Positions 12,801-27,800 of a DNA stretch of 64,000 bases are shown here, one piece after another (position 1 is the first letter of the stretch; each line of letters starts with the position of its first letter). Below the pieces are notes generated by a model. It did not search any database and was not told where the DNA came from. It saw only the letters and a list, made by a program, of their open reading frames with translations. A program made the position numbers and the translations under genes. Source of the stretch: Corbicula japonica (taxonomy: Eukaryota; Mollusca; Bivalvia; Venerida; Cyrenidae); contig JAZAYU010000010.1 of the NCBI GenBank assembly GCA_038501625.1, positions 9,445,380 to 9,509,379 of the forward strand. The letters are read 5' to 3'.

Positions 12801-15800
12801 GATTTGAGACTGGTTTCCATGCTCAGTTTTATAACCTTGGGCACTGGTCACACATGGGATAAAAGCTGTATCCAATGAGAAAAATTCTTAGAGATTGATG
12901 CAAGTTTTATAAGCATATATTCTATAGTAATGATGTTTAACCCTTTCCTCCATAAACACACCTTTATTGCGTGGGCGAACAGTGTAGATCCAGATCAGCT
13001 GGCACATCTGTGCCATCTGATCAGGATCTGCACCATTCACTTTTTGATTTGTAAGGTTATCAAAATGGGCCCAGTCAGATCCTAATCAGATGGTCCTGGT
13101 CGCACATGCGTAAAAATGTGTATATATGGAGGAAAGGGTTAACATTACAGAGCTTTGTTAGTCTAAAAACTGGAAAATGCACTAGATTTTATGCACTGGA
13201 TGAATCCAACTGAAAATAAAATCCTTGATGCTATCAGCAGACTTGGATTTATCCAGTAGACTTGATAAGGGATGGATCTAGAGGGGGAACAGTGGGGTTG
13301 CTTGAACCCCCTTTTTTAGGGCAGCAATACAGTAACTTGGGATATTTTGGCCTTGGTTAATAATTGGCCTAATTGGTCACCCTAATGAAAAGGCCAAAAT
13401 TAAACACACCAAAATATGTCACAGATGAAAATTAAGCCCAGGTAACGCAAACACAACAATACAGATTATTTTTCGCACTTCGCCGACATTGATCACTATT
13501 TATTGCTTATAGAAACAACTTGATAAATCTCATTATTTTAAATTTCAATTAGTGTATTTAAGTTTGTTGGATTATTGTTTGTTGCAATAAATGTTGTGAA
13601 AATGTGAGATTGGTTTTAGTGTTTTAAATATCATATTGTTATTTGCATTACACCTATATAATTTTTATGCCATTTTAAATTTATATTTCTGCATGTGAAG
13701 TTTTATTTTTGTATTTAAAATAATAATATGAATAATTTTGCTGTCTTTTGTTGCTTTCTCCTATATGTGTCGTTTATAAATATGTCTATGATATATGCTG
13801 ACCAATCTGACGACATGATAAAATAACGTATTTGTGTTTATTTTTCGCCACACAATGATAAATGGCCAAAATTAAACTGGCCAAAATAAAACACAGGCAC
13901 TTTGGGGCAAAATGGCCAAAATTTGACGGCGCCAAAATATCCCAATTTATGGTATTTAAGTTTCATGGGAATTTTCATCAAAATGTTGGAAATTATCATG
14001 TAGCTATATTAAAACTTTCCCAAACGAACCCACAAATGAGCCCATTTCAGGAAATCTCAAATTAGTCTCTGCTAATAAATAAACAGATACTTACTCATTT
14101 CCAGAGAACCCTGCTGGACACATACACTGAGTAAACCCTGCAAAATTTATGCAGTGTCCGCCATTTTTACACGTTGGATTAGTTGGGGATGTTACACATG
14201 TCTTGATTAGAGTTTCACAGCGCATCCCGGTCGCGAAACCTTTATTAAAATAAAATATACAATATTTAGTTTAAACTTATTTAATTTACAATGATTGTAA
14301 AACAAGTTATTCCAACTTGTATTAATCATGCTCGATGATTGCTTCCTGGGTTGCAAACCAGTGCCCAAGATCATAAAACTAGATCTGGAGATCAGTCTCA
14401 AATCTCAAGCATCTGACCAGTCACCATTTCAGCCAATCAGATCCTTGAGATTTGAGACTAATCTCAAAACTTAGTTTTATGATCTTGGGCCCAGTACTCT
14501 TGCAGAATGTGGATTGGTAAAACTGCAGACGAATCTCATCATTGATGAGATTTAAATCTGCAGTCTCTGGATCTATGCCTTGACCACCATTCTCATACAA
14601 TATTTGTACAAGCAACATAGCAGGAAAGTATTGTTGTTTGTAAACAAATAAATGACATCAGTAAAATAAAGCAGAAGACAACTGTTTGTTTAGTTTGTAC
14701 AACATTTCAATTATTAAAAGACAGAAGTGGCTATCAGCAATTTAACATTGAAGGCTGATAGCCCCTTCTGGCTTTCAACTGGCAATTTAGAATTTTAATA
14801 CTTAAGTTCATGGGTACAGCCCACATTCCGTATAATGCCCAGTACAGATAAATGTGAAGAAATTTTACAATATTTGGATTAGTAAACATAATGGGAAACC
14901 ATAGCTAATAATGATAAAGTAAATATGGAAATAGACACACTTTACTCATTTATGACAGAGCCTTGTTCCTACAAAAGCTGTTCACCCTTGGTAACAAATT
15001 TTTCCATCTTTACATCATAAGCATGCAAGATACTTTCACAGTAACATTGTCAGAAAGCTCACAGCTCACAGGTCCGATTCAGTTAAGTTACCAAAGTAAA
15101 CATGGACTTGGTGACAATTTTGTGGCTCATGGTCCTATTGCTACACAGAATAACTGACAGCACTAACCTCGACAATCACAAAGGAATCCAGTGGTTGATG
15201 TTGAACATGTTGCGTTGTTGTAACATGGACTCGAGGCACAGTAGTTAACAACAGAGCTGCACGTTGGACCATAGTAACCTGTGTAAAATAAAACATTCAT
15301 ACATGTTATTAACCCTTTAATTCATACATTGTATACACATTTTAACGTGTTTGCCACCAGTGTTGATCTAAATCAGCTGGCATTTCTCTTGCAATCTTTT
15401 AATACAAGTGCGACATTTGTGTGCATCTGGATATGCAGAAGTCACATCTTGGTCAAAAATAACCAAACAAATAAAACTAGATGGGTGTTCAGTTGAACAC
15501 TTGTGTCGCCCTCTGGTGCTATGTCGGAATAAAAATGCAAGTACAAAAAGGGGCATAACTCCATCAAAGAATTTGGCATCATCATGAGCATGTTGTCAAA
15601 AGCAATATAGTTTGAAAGTTTTATGTAAAAATATTACGAAATGACAATGTTATAGCCAACGCTAAGTTTTCGTGTAAAAATCCAAGTACAAAAAGGGGCA
15701 TAACTCCATCAGATGTGAACTTGACCTTGAAAATGTGGCATCATCTCGAGCGTGATGTCATAAGCAATATAATTTGAAAGTTTGATAAAGAAATATTAAG

Positions 15801-18800
15801 AAATGGCAAAGTTAAAGCCAACGTTAAGGTTTCGTGACGGACGGACAGACGGACACAGCGATCCCTATGTATTGCCATTTCTTCGAAAGGGCGACACAAA
15901 AAGGAAAGTGCAGATCCTGATCAGAATGCAAAGATGTGCTGGCTGATCTAGATCTACACTATTCACCCATGTGATAAAGATGTATCTATAGAGAAAAGGG
16001 ATAACAAACCTGTAGGACACTGGCAGTTGGCTGCATTGTCTCTTATTACGCAGGTTCCTCCATTTTGACATGCACCAGTGCAGAGTGAGGCTAGAAAAAG
16101 AAAAAAAAAATTAGGACTGAATCGATAATCAACAGAATAACTGTATAATCACAAATATATGTAGGCATTAAATTTAGGTGTATTATAGAAATTACTGTAT
16201 TAATCTTTGTGAGCAAAACATAGTATTACATATCTAAATTTATTAGAAAAATACAATTGCAATAATTCACGTCCTCGTGGAAACATCATTGATGTCTTTC
16301 AAGCCAAATTTGATTCCAGCGTAATTAAAATGATACCACAGGTATGGAAACAACAACCATAATTACTGTAGTATTTTTTGGCACAAGAACATAACAGATG
16401 AGCCTCCAGAAGTTTTCCTAATAAAGGGGAAGTAACTTACAAGCAGGCAGGAACTGGGTAAAAGCTCAAGGGGAAGTATCTTACCAGGAAGCAGGCACTG
16501 GGTAAAAGCTCAAGACAAGGTAACTTACCAGCAGGCAGGCACTGGGAAGAAGCTGTCAGTCCCTGATTAGTTGAATATTCAGTGGTTGGATTACACTGGG
16601 TACAGCTTGTTGACCCTGCGACATTCTGGTAATAATTCCTGGGACATACTCGACAGGACCCATTCTGAGAATATCCATTGTATGAGAAATATCCAGCTGA
16701 ACACTGACCTAAAACAATAATGATCTGGATCTGGTTTGGAGGTTATAAAGCTGAGATTGGAAACCAGTCTCAAATCTCAAGCATCTGATTGGCTGAAATG
16801 GCGACTGGTCGCCATTTCAGCCAATCAGATGCTTGAGATTTGAGACTGGTTTCCATGCTCAGTTTTTTAACCTTGGGCACTGTACTATTCATCCATGTGA
16901 TAAAATGTGTAAAGAGTTACAGCATTATAAATCAGTAAACTCAGCAGTATAATTAACCCTTTCCTGTATAGATACACCTTTATTGCTAGGGCGAACAGTT
17001 TAGATCCAGATCAGCCGGCAAAAAACTGTTCGCTTTTTGATTCATTAGGTTATTTCTGACCAAAATGCCGCCAGTGCAGATCCTGATCAGACGGCACGGA
17101 TGTGCCGGCTGATCTGGATCTACACTGGTCCCACATGCGTAAAAATGCGTATCTGTACAGGAAAGGGTCAATACATTCATTCTCTATACACTGCAACTCC
17201 GTTATATCGCGATCCGTTATATCGCGATATCCAATATATCGCGCTTGGTCCGTGGATCCCAATTTTTTGTACATATACAATGTATATGTTTGTTCATTCT
17301 TCTTGGGTGGTAAAAAAGATCGAAACCGAATGTCACAATTGTAACATGTACACAAATGACGCACACATTTTCCCCTAAAACAAACGTGTTTTAACACCTT
17401 TCCCAGTGACAGATAACACTTTAACAGCCCGGGGCAAACATGTGAATGCATACTTACTGTTTAATTTTATCATTGATCCATTACTAAATGCGATTGTCTC
17501 TATAATTATCACATAATCCGCACAATTCCGAAAGAAACAAAAAATTATTCCTAGTCATGTTTTAAAACCTGTCGGTAGTTCATTGATGTACATTTTGCTT
17601 TGATCTGCCTTCCTGTTAATTTCATAGAGGTAGTATTTTTGACTAGAGGTAAACAGCGATAATATCTGTCAGTGAAATGCGACTTCAAAGAAAAATGTCG
17701 GCTCGTATAGAGACTGTGATGTTTTGTCGGCTCTGCTATGAAATCGTTTGATCTACAAGAAGTGTGTACGTGACATTTGTCATTTCTATAGCTGGTTTAA
17801 GTTGGTTGATGATGCAACAATACTGAAATATTACACTGGAGATAAATTAGGATTTAATTTATAAATTATGGAATATGTTCATGATGGTTAGTGGTTTAAC
17901 ATTTATTTTACATTTACGTTCGTAAAATGTCGGAGTTTGTGTCATAAAATAATTAAAATTTCTGCAAGCATCTAAACAAACTAGATATACGGTCTTTAAT
18001 TCCATTACAATAATTTAAGGCCTATACGATTTTGATCTTGGTGTTATTAGTCAGTCTCCGTTTTGCTTTTTTTATTTGAAATTTGGTAATTGTGTGTCTT
18101 GTAAGAAATATTAATATAATAAATTAAATTTAAACAATTGTTTTAAAACATTTGTCCAGCACGGAACGTACTCCCTGATGTACCCATAGATTTCACGGCG
18201 TGTTAATTACGCAACACCGCGATATACTTGCATCCGACAGCAAAAACAAATAAATTCTCCGTGTTTTAGCGCGATTATGTACTTATATCGCGCTCCGTTT
18301 ATATCGCGGTTGGCAGGCTTGGACCCCGAAGTCCGCGATATAATGGAGTTGTAGTGTATATTCTTTGGATTTTGATCAGAAACTAAATTTTGTAGTAAAG
18401 GTCACTGTGACCTTGACATGATAACCTACTGACCCCTAAAAATTAGGATTCATTTCCTCCCAACACCAATCTCCCTAATATGTGACATTAGGTCAAACTG
18501 TTCTTCAGGTTTTGATCAGAAACCCCAATTTTCAAGAAAAGTCAGTGACCTTGACCTTCTGACTTCCAAAACAAAAGAAGTCATTTCCTCCCAAGACCAA
18601 CAAGTTTGGTGATTGTAGGTCAAACTGTTCTTCAGTTCTTGATCAGAAACTTAAAATGCTTCAGGGCCAATTGACAAACTGCCCATTTGTGCCATTTCAT
18701 CAGGTTCTGCAGTGGTTGCTGTTTGGTCAGAAATATCCTAATAAAACAAAAAGTGGATAGTGAAGATCCTGATCAGATGGCACAGATGTGTGGCCTGATC

Positions 18801-21800
18801 TGGATCTACACTGTCTGACCATGACATAAAGGCATAGGTCTATACATGTATATGGAACAAAGGGTTTAAAGAATAAAATTTAGCAATACTTCCCTGCAAA
18901 CCTTAAACTGAACAATCAAAATTTTATAAAACAGAGGAACAATTTATCACTTAAGACTAAAAAATAAACTCACTTATGCAGTCTAGAGAAGTAGTAGATG
19001 TTGTTGTCACAGTGATGGTGTCTATGGGACAGGAATAGCATGTACTTGATCCACTCGTGTTAGAAAATCGTCCAGAACCACATGGTGTACATGGTGACAG
19101 ACCAGTCGGTGAGTAAAATCCTGGCAGACATTTATCTAAAAATATATCAATTAATGTTGAAATATTAATTTTGCTGTTGACATTGCTGAAAATCTATGTC
19201 AGATTTTGTTGTTGTATGTCAGCTGACAATAAAATGTCAAATATACTTTCGTTTTTGTTGTATGTCAGCTGACAATAAAATGTCAAATATACTTTCGTTT
19301 TTGTTGTATGTCAGCTGACAATAAAATGTCAAATATACTTTCGTTTTTGTTGTATGTCAGCTGACAATAAAATGTCAAATATAATTTCGTAGTTGTATGT
19401 CAGCTGACAATAAAATGTCAAATATATGTTTGTTGATGGATGTCAAATATTCTTTAGCTTTTGTTGTATTTCAGCTGACAATAAAATGTCAAATATACTT
19501 CAGCTTTCGTTGCATGTCAGCTGACAAAAAAATGTCAAATATACTTTAGCTTTTGTTGTATGTCAGCTGACTATGAAATGTCAAATATACTTTTGTTTTT
19601 GTATGTCAGCTGACAATAAAATGTCAAATATACTTTTGTTTTTGTTGTATGTCAGCTGACAATAAAATGTCAAATATACTTTTGTTTTTGTATGTCAGCT
19701 GACAATAAAATGTCAAATATACTTTTGTTTTTGTATGTCAGCTGACAATAAAGTGTCAAATATACTTATTGTCAGTAGAACGTTATCACTCTTACGGTAT
19801 GTTTAACATTAAGGTTTCAACTATTTACTCAATGTATACGAGTTTTATCTCATGTGCAAAAAATGTAAATCCAGATCAGCTGGCATAGAGTCAAGTTACC
19901 TATGCTCGGCCAGTTTCATAACGTTTTCTCTACAAATATTTTATTTACCGACTGTCCTTAAATGTTGAATGTTGTTATGTAGTCAGCATGTATTTACAAA
20001 ATTAGGTCATACATGCAAGTGCCTGATGACGTCAGTTAATGGGTAAAATCGGCGAGGTTTTTAACAAGTTCAAAACAACTAAATTTCGATAGATTTGGTC
20101 TAATGCTCGGCCAGATAGTTTTACAGCCAATTTACCGTAAATTTTAAAATTTAAGGTTATAAATTATTAGAATTATGTTTAATTATCTTAAATAATATAA
20201 CTTTTCAAAAATATAAAAACAGTAAGAGTTTATTTTGCTCTTTATATATGCACCAACCTTTCTTGATGATGTAGCTTTCTTATTTCAGCACTGCGGAAAG
20301 TACCATAATAAAGAAGGTGCAAACATTGTCAAAATAACCAGTAAAACGTAAAAATGCGTACCTTGAAAGAACGGTTTTTAATAACAAAAACTTTTTTGAG
20401 TCATTTGATGGTAAACAATTTTTATCCTAGTATTATCATGATGCGGTTCAGAGTTATCCAGTGTATTCGGGAGTGGGTGGGGTGTTCATTAAGACAGCAT
20501 TTATAAAAGCTGTCTTATTCTTCCAAAACTTGTAAAGGGGGATTAAAGATAACATTTTGTTCTCACAACGATATACACCTGGTCAAATATGTACATTATG
20601 TTTTGACTTAAAAAAAATATGTTTTTGGTTTACAATTTATATATCATTGCTGACCGCTACCATCTGCCGTCGGCATTCAAGCGCTTAGATGATACAGACC
20701 TTGCATTCTTTCTACAACGAAATATTTTCTTTCTACAATGCAATGTTGGATTAAACAAAAAACAAACAATTTATTTTTGATTTCACACTTTTATTTAAGA
20801 AACGATCGATGTAAACAAAAATGGCCGAGCACTGGACTGGCCGAGCATAGGTAACTTGACTCTATCAGTGCCATCACAGGATATTCACTGTTTGCTTTTT
20901 GGTCAGAAATAACCTAATAAATCAAAATGAGACAGTGTAGATCCTGATCAAACAACTCATTCTGATCAGACAACAATTGTGTTGGCTGATCTAGATTTAC
21001 ACTGTTCACCCTTGCCATAAATGCGTATACATGTATATGGAGCAAAGGTTTAAAGAAGTAGAAGGTATATAAAACATCTCCATACAATAAATTAGAATGT
21101 GTCCTTGGACACTGATGCCCCCACTGCTGCAACATAATTTTTAATAACAAAGGGCCATAGCCATAACTCTGATAAAAATGGTCGCAGAAAAAAATCCTTT
21201 TTTTTATTATCATCTACACATCCTGCTAGATCATCTGTGAACGTTTGAAAGAAATCATTGTATAGTTTAGGCGGAGTTGATGCCACAAGATTTGGGGACA
21301 TATGGACGGACGGACGGACGTATGGACAGATGAGTGCAACTCTATATGCCTCCCACTTTGTGGGGGCATAATAAATCTTCTTCTTGTTTTGAGAACCTAG
21401 GCCAATCCCTGATCAGTTTTCAACAAAAAAGGTTAAAAGAAACATTAAAAATTTCTTGCAGAAAAACTGTTTGGCTAGAGAGTATTTTTGATAATAAATG
21501 ATTTTCTTACCAAAGCACATAGCTGAAGATGTAGCACCTGCAAAGTACGTAGTACGATTGTTCTCACAAACTCTGCATGAGCTTTCTTCTTGATCACTGT
21601 ACTCTCCAATCGGACATTTGACACATTGCTGGGTGCTGTTATCCCTCTTTGTGCCTCTCGGACATTTTACTACAAAATACAACATCAGGATATTATTAAC
21701 CCTGTTAGTGATAGCACACAGTTTACGTCATATTTGTAGCTAGCGTAAAACCCAGATTGGACTCTAAGCATCCAAAGACAAATCAGCATCTACAGTGTTT

Positions 21801-24800
21801 GGTTTTCAATCAATTTATTCTTCTGCAAACCAATGTTCCGCAAGCTTCCTCACATGAAAGATCTTGACCCTGGTAGGTCTCAAACTCACAGCGGTGAAGG
21901 GCAAGTGATTCTCAGTCAGAAACCTTAACCACTTGGCCACTGAAGCCACTGACAGCATACTGGCATAATAAATAGTTCATTTATACTCCAAAATGAAAAC
22001 TTGTTGTGGTATTTGCACATATCTGAACATTTGATAAAGTGAAAAGATGTTTTTATTTTTTCACAAAGGTCAAGGTTATCTCCTTCCTAATTAACGATGA
22101 GATCAAGATTTCTTTACAGAAGAGTCTCAACCAGATTATTTGAATATCAACATTAGAAGTTTATGGCATGCCCAGAAAAGTCCACGGATGCAAAGAAATA
22201 AGATATAGTTACTTAAAAATCCTTTTTTGCTAATTACATCCCTTTAATTCAACGAAGAACAAAATCCAACTGTTAATTTGCCACAACCAATGTTTTTCTT
22301 ATTTTTTTAACTGAAAAATACTTATCTGAAGACGTCCAAGATAAAAATATTGGTGATCAAATTAATCCAGATATTTGCATCCACTGGCACCATTAATGCA
22401 ATAGGAGTTTCCCATGTTATTTTATCAAGTTTTCATTTTCGTTCAGTATTTGGCTCCCACCTTTAGGACTTGTCAAAATGGGTCTTTATAGTGGGGTGGT
22501 TTCAATTTTGGGGTCAAAAGTAGTTCAAAACTGTAAAAACGGGACTTTGAAATAGTGGTCATTTTATTGGAATGGTCTTAATATTGGTCTTAATGAGGGG
22601 TATACTGTATATTCAAGCACAAACTGGCTTGAAGGTTATAAAACTGAGATTGGAAACCAGTCTCAAATCTCAAACATCTGATTGGCAGAAATGACGACTG
22701 GTCGCCATTTCAGCCAATCAGATGCTTGTGATTTGAGACTGGTTTCTATGCTCAGTTTTATAACCTTGGAACCAGTATATACCTTGCAAGTCTATCAGTA
22801 GTTCACACACTGTAGCTCCCCTAATCCTTGAGGTGGAGCCAGCTGGGCAGGGCTGACAATATGTGCTGTTGAACGATATTGTCCCTCTAATACAGGGTGA
22901 GCATGGGGCTAAGCCACTTGTAGAAAAGAAACCACCGCCGCACTTTGCTGAAAATAAGATATGCCTTTATTGCATGTGCGAACAGTGTAGATCAAGATAA
23001 GCCGGCACATCCATGCTGTCTGATCAGGATCTACACTGTTTGCTTTTTTATTCAATATCTTTTTTCTGAACACAAAAGGTTAACATTTTACAGTTATATA
23101 AAGTCATAATGACTTTTTGAAATGCTTCATTCTAGGGCTATAAAATTAGTGAAACCAATAAATATTGGACACTTTAGCTCAGCAAATCTATAAGTTTTTA
23201 TCCAGAATAAAGTTGACTTTAGCTATAAGTATTTATTTTGTCGATGTATTGTAATGAATTTTGGTGAAATATTTAGGTTGAATCATTCTTTTCAACAAAA
23301 AAAATCTTAAGAAGGGACAAAATATTTTCGTTTTTTGGAAATTGTTTAGACCATGACTGAGAAAGTACTATTAATCCATCCATTGTTATCTCGTTTAGGG
23401 CAAACCCATTCTTTTATCTGGGGCTATACGCTGCTAAACATGGAATTGTATTAATCTGAAAATACCGCATTGAAGGTTCCATGTCCACACATGTGCACAC
23501 CATCGTTTGGGATGGTCAAAATTGTACTGTTTGTAAATATTGATTTTTGCTCAACCCGGGGCTAGGCGGCGTAGCAGTAATATGCTCTTCCATTACTGTC
23601 CATGATCAGGTTCAATCAAACAGAGCTTGCAATATTTTCATATGTGTTCGATGGCTTTCTAAGTTCCTTTTTATCTTTTTATCACAGTGACGATCAAGAT
23701 CAGCCAGCACATCCTTGCTGTATGTTTAGGATCTGCACTGTCCGCTTTTTCGTCAGAAATAATCAAATAAATCCAAAAAGCAAACAGTGTAGATCCTGAT
23801 TTGAAGACACAAATATGCCAGCTGATCTGGATCTACATTGTTCGCCCATACAATAAAAGCATATCAATATTAGCAAAATGAAACTTACCATAGCATTCCA
23901 GACTTGAAGTGGCTCCTTCATAGTAAGTGCTAGTATCAGCACTAGCACATGTCACACAATTAAGCTGACTTGTTGAACTTCGGTACGTACCAATCGGACA
24001 CAGCTGACAAACATTGTTTCCAATATTCTGAGTTCCAATTGAACAGGGTTCTGAAATTGTAGAAACACATTCGGAAAACACAGGTTCCCAACACAGTGCA
24101 AAAAATAGAGAGAAAAAGTGGACATGGGTTTATAATATGATTAATTTAAAAAGTCACAGCAAATAGTTAATGAAATAAAGTTTGAGGAGTTACTGCCCAC
24201 ATCCACACAGTCTGAGCAGTGTCTTCCTCATTGGAAATTTGTTTATTACCCTTCTTTGACTAGCCTCATTTCATTTGCAAATTTAATAAACTCGCCTGCT
24301 GTTAAAATGAGACTGACCACTTCCCATTTCGTCTATGCTGCCGGCAATTCACATGACGTGTAGTCGTTGTAGTCATGGTAACAGAATTGTGCAGCTGATA
24401 ATTGACAGGCTAACAGAGGATTCATGAAAAAATGAACATGTAGGTAATTTTTGTATGAGCCATAAGTCATTAAATTTTTTATGACGATTATTTTTACCAA
24501 CTTTGGAATTTCAATCTGACATTTTTGTAGAAAATTGGACAATGTCCGTCCTGCCAAGAATTTTAGAAACATTAATGCAAATGCATATCACCTGTGGCTA
24601 CACCCCTCTTGATATATCCTTGTGCATCTGAACTGGCCTGCAGCTGTTTATCATTAACCCTTTCCTCCATAAATACACATTTTTTGCATGTAGATCCAGA
24701 TCAGCAGGCACATCCATGCCATCTGATCAGGATCTGCACTGGTCGCATGTTGGTCAAAATTAACCTAACGAATCAAAAAGCAAACAGTGTAGATCCTGAT

Positions 24801-27800
24801 CGGATGGCATGATAGATGTGCCGGTTGATCTGGATCTAAACTGTTCACCCATGCAATAAAGGTGTGTCTATGGAGGAAAGGGTGAAGAAATGCATATCCT
24901 TACCACTGACAATACTGTTTGGGACACAGTCCTGGGGTCCAGCTGCACCGGTACCCACTGTCGTGTTTCCAACTCCACACTGTAGGCAAGTCATGCTGGA
25001 AGACCTGTAGTAACCCTTGGCGCAGACGTAACAAGGGGAATAACCACTGAACGAAACTAGGTTGGTGCTGCATGGGGCTGTTGAAAATAAAAATATGCAA
25101 ATGAGCCTTGTTACAAGAAAATATGTCTTTAGTGATATTTTTAGCATTTTAGCAACTGTTGTCTCCATATCAGCCAATCAGATATCTGAGATTTGAGACC
25201 TCTCTCCAAGCTTAGTTTTATGATCTTTGGCCCTGATCCAACAGTTTTTTCTTAATCGAACGTCTAATTAATAACCAATAAATCAAAAAGCAAACAGTGC
25301 AGATCCTGATCTACACTGTTCGCCAATGCATAAAGTTGTATCTAAGGAGGAAAGGGTTAACCAATCTAATTTTCTAAATGATGTCACTAACACTTAATTA
25401 AACCACGTCGCTCATGCTAACCCTTTTGTCCATATATATGCCTTTTATAGCATGAACAAACAGTGTATATCCAGATCAGCTGGCGCATCTTTAATATCTA
25501 CACTTTCAGGATCTACACTGTTTGCTTTTTTCATTTATTAGGTTATTTCTGACCAAACAGCGAACAGATCTCGATCAGATGGAACAGATTTGCCAGCTGA
25601 TCTGCATCTACACTGTTTGCTCATGCATTAAAAGGTGTATATATGAAGGAAAGGGTAAGCATTCAAACAGTTCTCTTTTTTAGGGAAAGATAGGATTTAC
25701 ATTCCCCAGTAAAACTCGCTGAAGCAATTGTCCAGTATGCAAGAAATATTTTGTTTTACCCTAACTAATTAATGATTTTATTTGATTGACTCTTTAGAGT
25801 TACATAAATAAATATTAATGTCAACAAAATAAATATTTTACTTGTAAATACACCATACTAAATGATATTAAAAAACTTATTCAGCATCTGACATTTCTAC
25901 GCACCTATACACTGGCTACTAGAGGTGGCACCAGGGTAACGTGTTGTATATCCCACAGGGCAACTTTCACACTGCACGCTATTGTCTGTACTAAATGTGC
26001 CTCGCGGACATACGCTACATGTCACACCATTAGAAACTGTTCCAGCTGGGCATCGTACTGAAATCAAAAGCCATATCTAAAATGACCTGGTTCAAATATT
26101 TAGGTAATTAACTTGAATGAAAACAAATCGTTCTACTTAAGATGCTGGAGAATCTGGATGCAGATCAGTGCCCAAGGTTATAAAACTGAGCATGGAAACC
26201 AGTCTCAAATCTCAAACATCTGATTGGCTTAAATGGTGACAGTCGCCATTTCAGCCAATCAGAAGCTTGAGATTTGAGACTGGTTTTCAAACTCTGTTTT
26301 ATAACCTTGGGATCAAACTGCAGAATGCACATATAGTCAATTTCAGATTTTTTAATTGTTTTTTTTTTGTTCAAGAAGCAAACAGAATGGATCCTGATCA
26401 CACTAACACTTTAACATTAGATGGAAGTGATATAACTTGTACCTACTGCAGAATACAAATAGGTTTTTCCCTATGTAAAAACCTCCTGCTCCCCTACCTC
26501 CAAATATCCAAACAGTTCAAAAAGGCATAGCTACCCCTATGCTGTAGTGAAAATTTTAACATCACAGTTTAGTTTTTTGCAATTTTACATGTGTCAGATT
26601 CTTTTTATTACAGGCTTCAAAAGTAAAAGAAAATGAGTAATACAAACAGATTAAAGAAACCTACCCTGGGTCAAGCCAGGGCTTTTTCAGCTAGTCTCAC
26701 GGGGCTGATAATGGGCCCCATTCCCAATGCCAAATAGGGACCATTTTTCGCAATATCAAGAAAAAAATTCCCATTTCAACAGAAATAACTTTTTTGCCTA
26801 TAAAATAGAAACAAACAAGAGAATCCATATATTCAAGGGACCTTTCAAATTACAAAATAAGTTTGTTTACTTTTGATAAGTGATCTGTGAAACCTACATT
26901 CCTTGAATCTATGTATGCAACCTGTGTAAAACCAGTGTATACTGTGTAAAAAATTCCCAATTTGTGCAGGGGCCTTTTTCCCAAATACCCCTGAAAAAGC
27001 CCTGCAAGCACACGCTGTATTTAACACTGTTGTGACCTCCTAAAATCAAGTTGCTTTTCTCCTTATTTATACTAAATTATGTCTGCTTGATATGTTAATT
27101 ACTGATGTAAACTTTCTTAAACCTTTACTCCACATCTGGAAATGATCTGTGTTTGTATATACCATACACTGTTTTGCTTGCCGCTCAGTTTTGCTTAAAC
27201 CTTTAACTTGTGACCTTGACCTTTAGCCAGCACAATTGAAACATAGGCTTTGCACTTTTGTCTCAATAAGGTTAACATTTGACCAAAGTTTCATGAAATT
27301 CCTTCAGGCAGTTTAGAAGATAAGGAGCAGACAGGAAATACATGGTTCAGACCTGTAAACACCACTGGTGACCTCAACGTGGAAGCCCAAATTGGAACAT
27401 GGGTTCTACATATTGTCTTGATGGGGTGAACATTTGATCTAAGTTTCATGAAATTCCTTCCAGGGGTTTAGAAGTTATGTAGCAGACATGAAATTCATGG
27501 TTCAAACCTTTCAACACCACTGTGATCTTGACCCTGAGCCAGCCAGGTTGGAACATGATTTCTGAACATTGTCTTCATGGGGTGAACATTTGTTCTAAAT
27601 TTCATGAAAGTTTAGGTTTAGAAGTTATATAGCAGAAATGAAATTCATGATTCAAACTTTTAAAATCTGCACACAGGCACACACATGGACATATCACTTA
27701 CCACAACGGTTTACATCTGTCAGTGATTCAAAGTATGGTACAACACAATAAGTGCCAAATTTGGTCACTTTTGCGACATTGTTCCAGACCAAGGTTGGAC

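Noticed and set aside
17050..17451. 133-codon open frame over 17.05-17.45 kb
   Set aside because: Covers the end of an FB1 copy and the terminus of a TA-flanked element; no domain, no splice fit with the gene.
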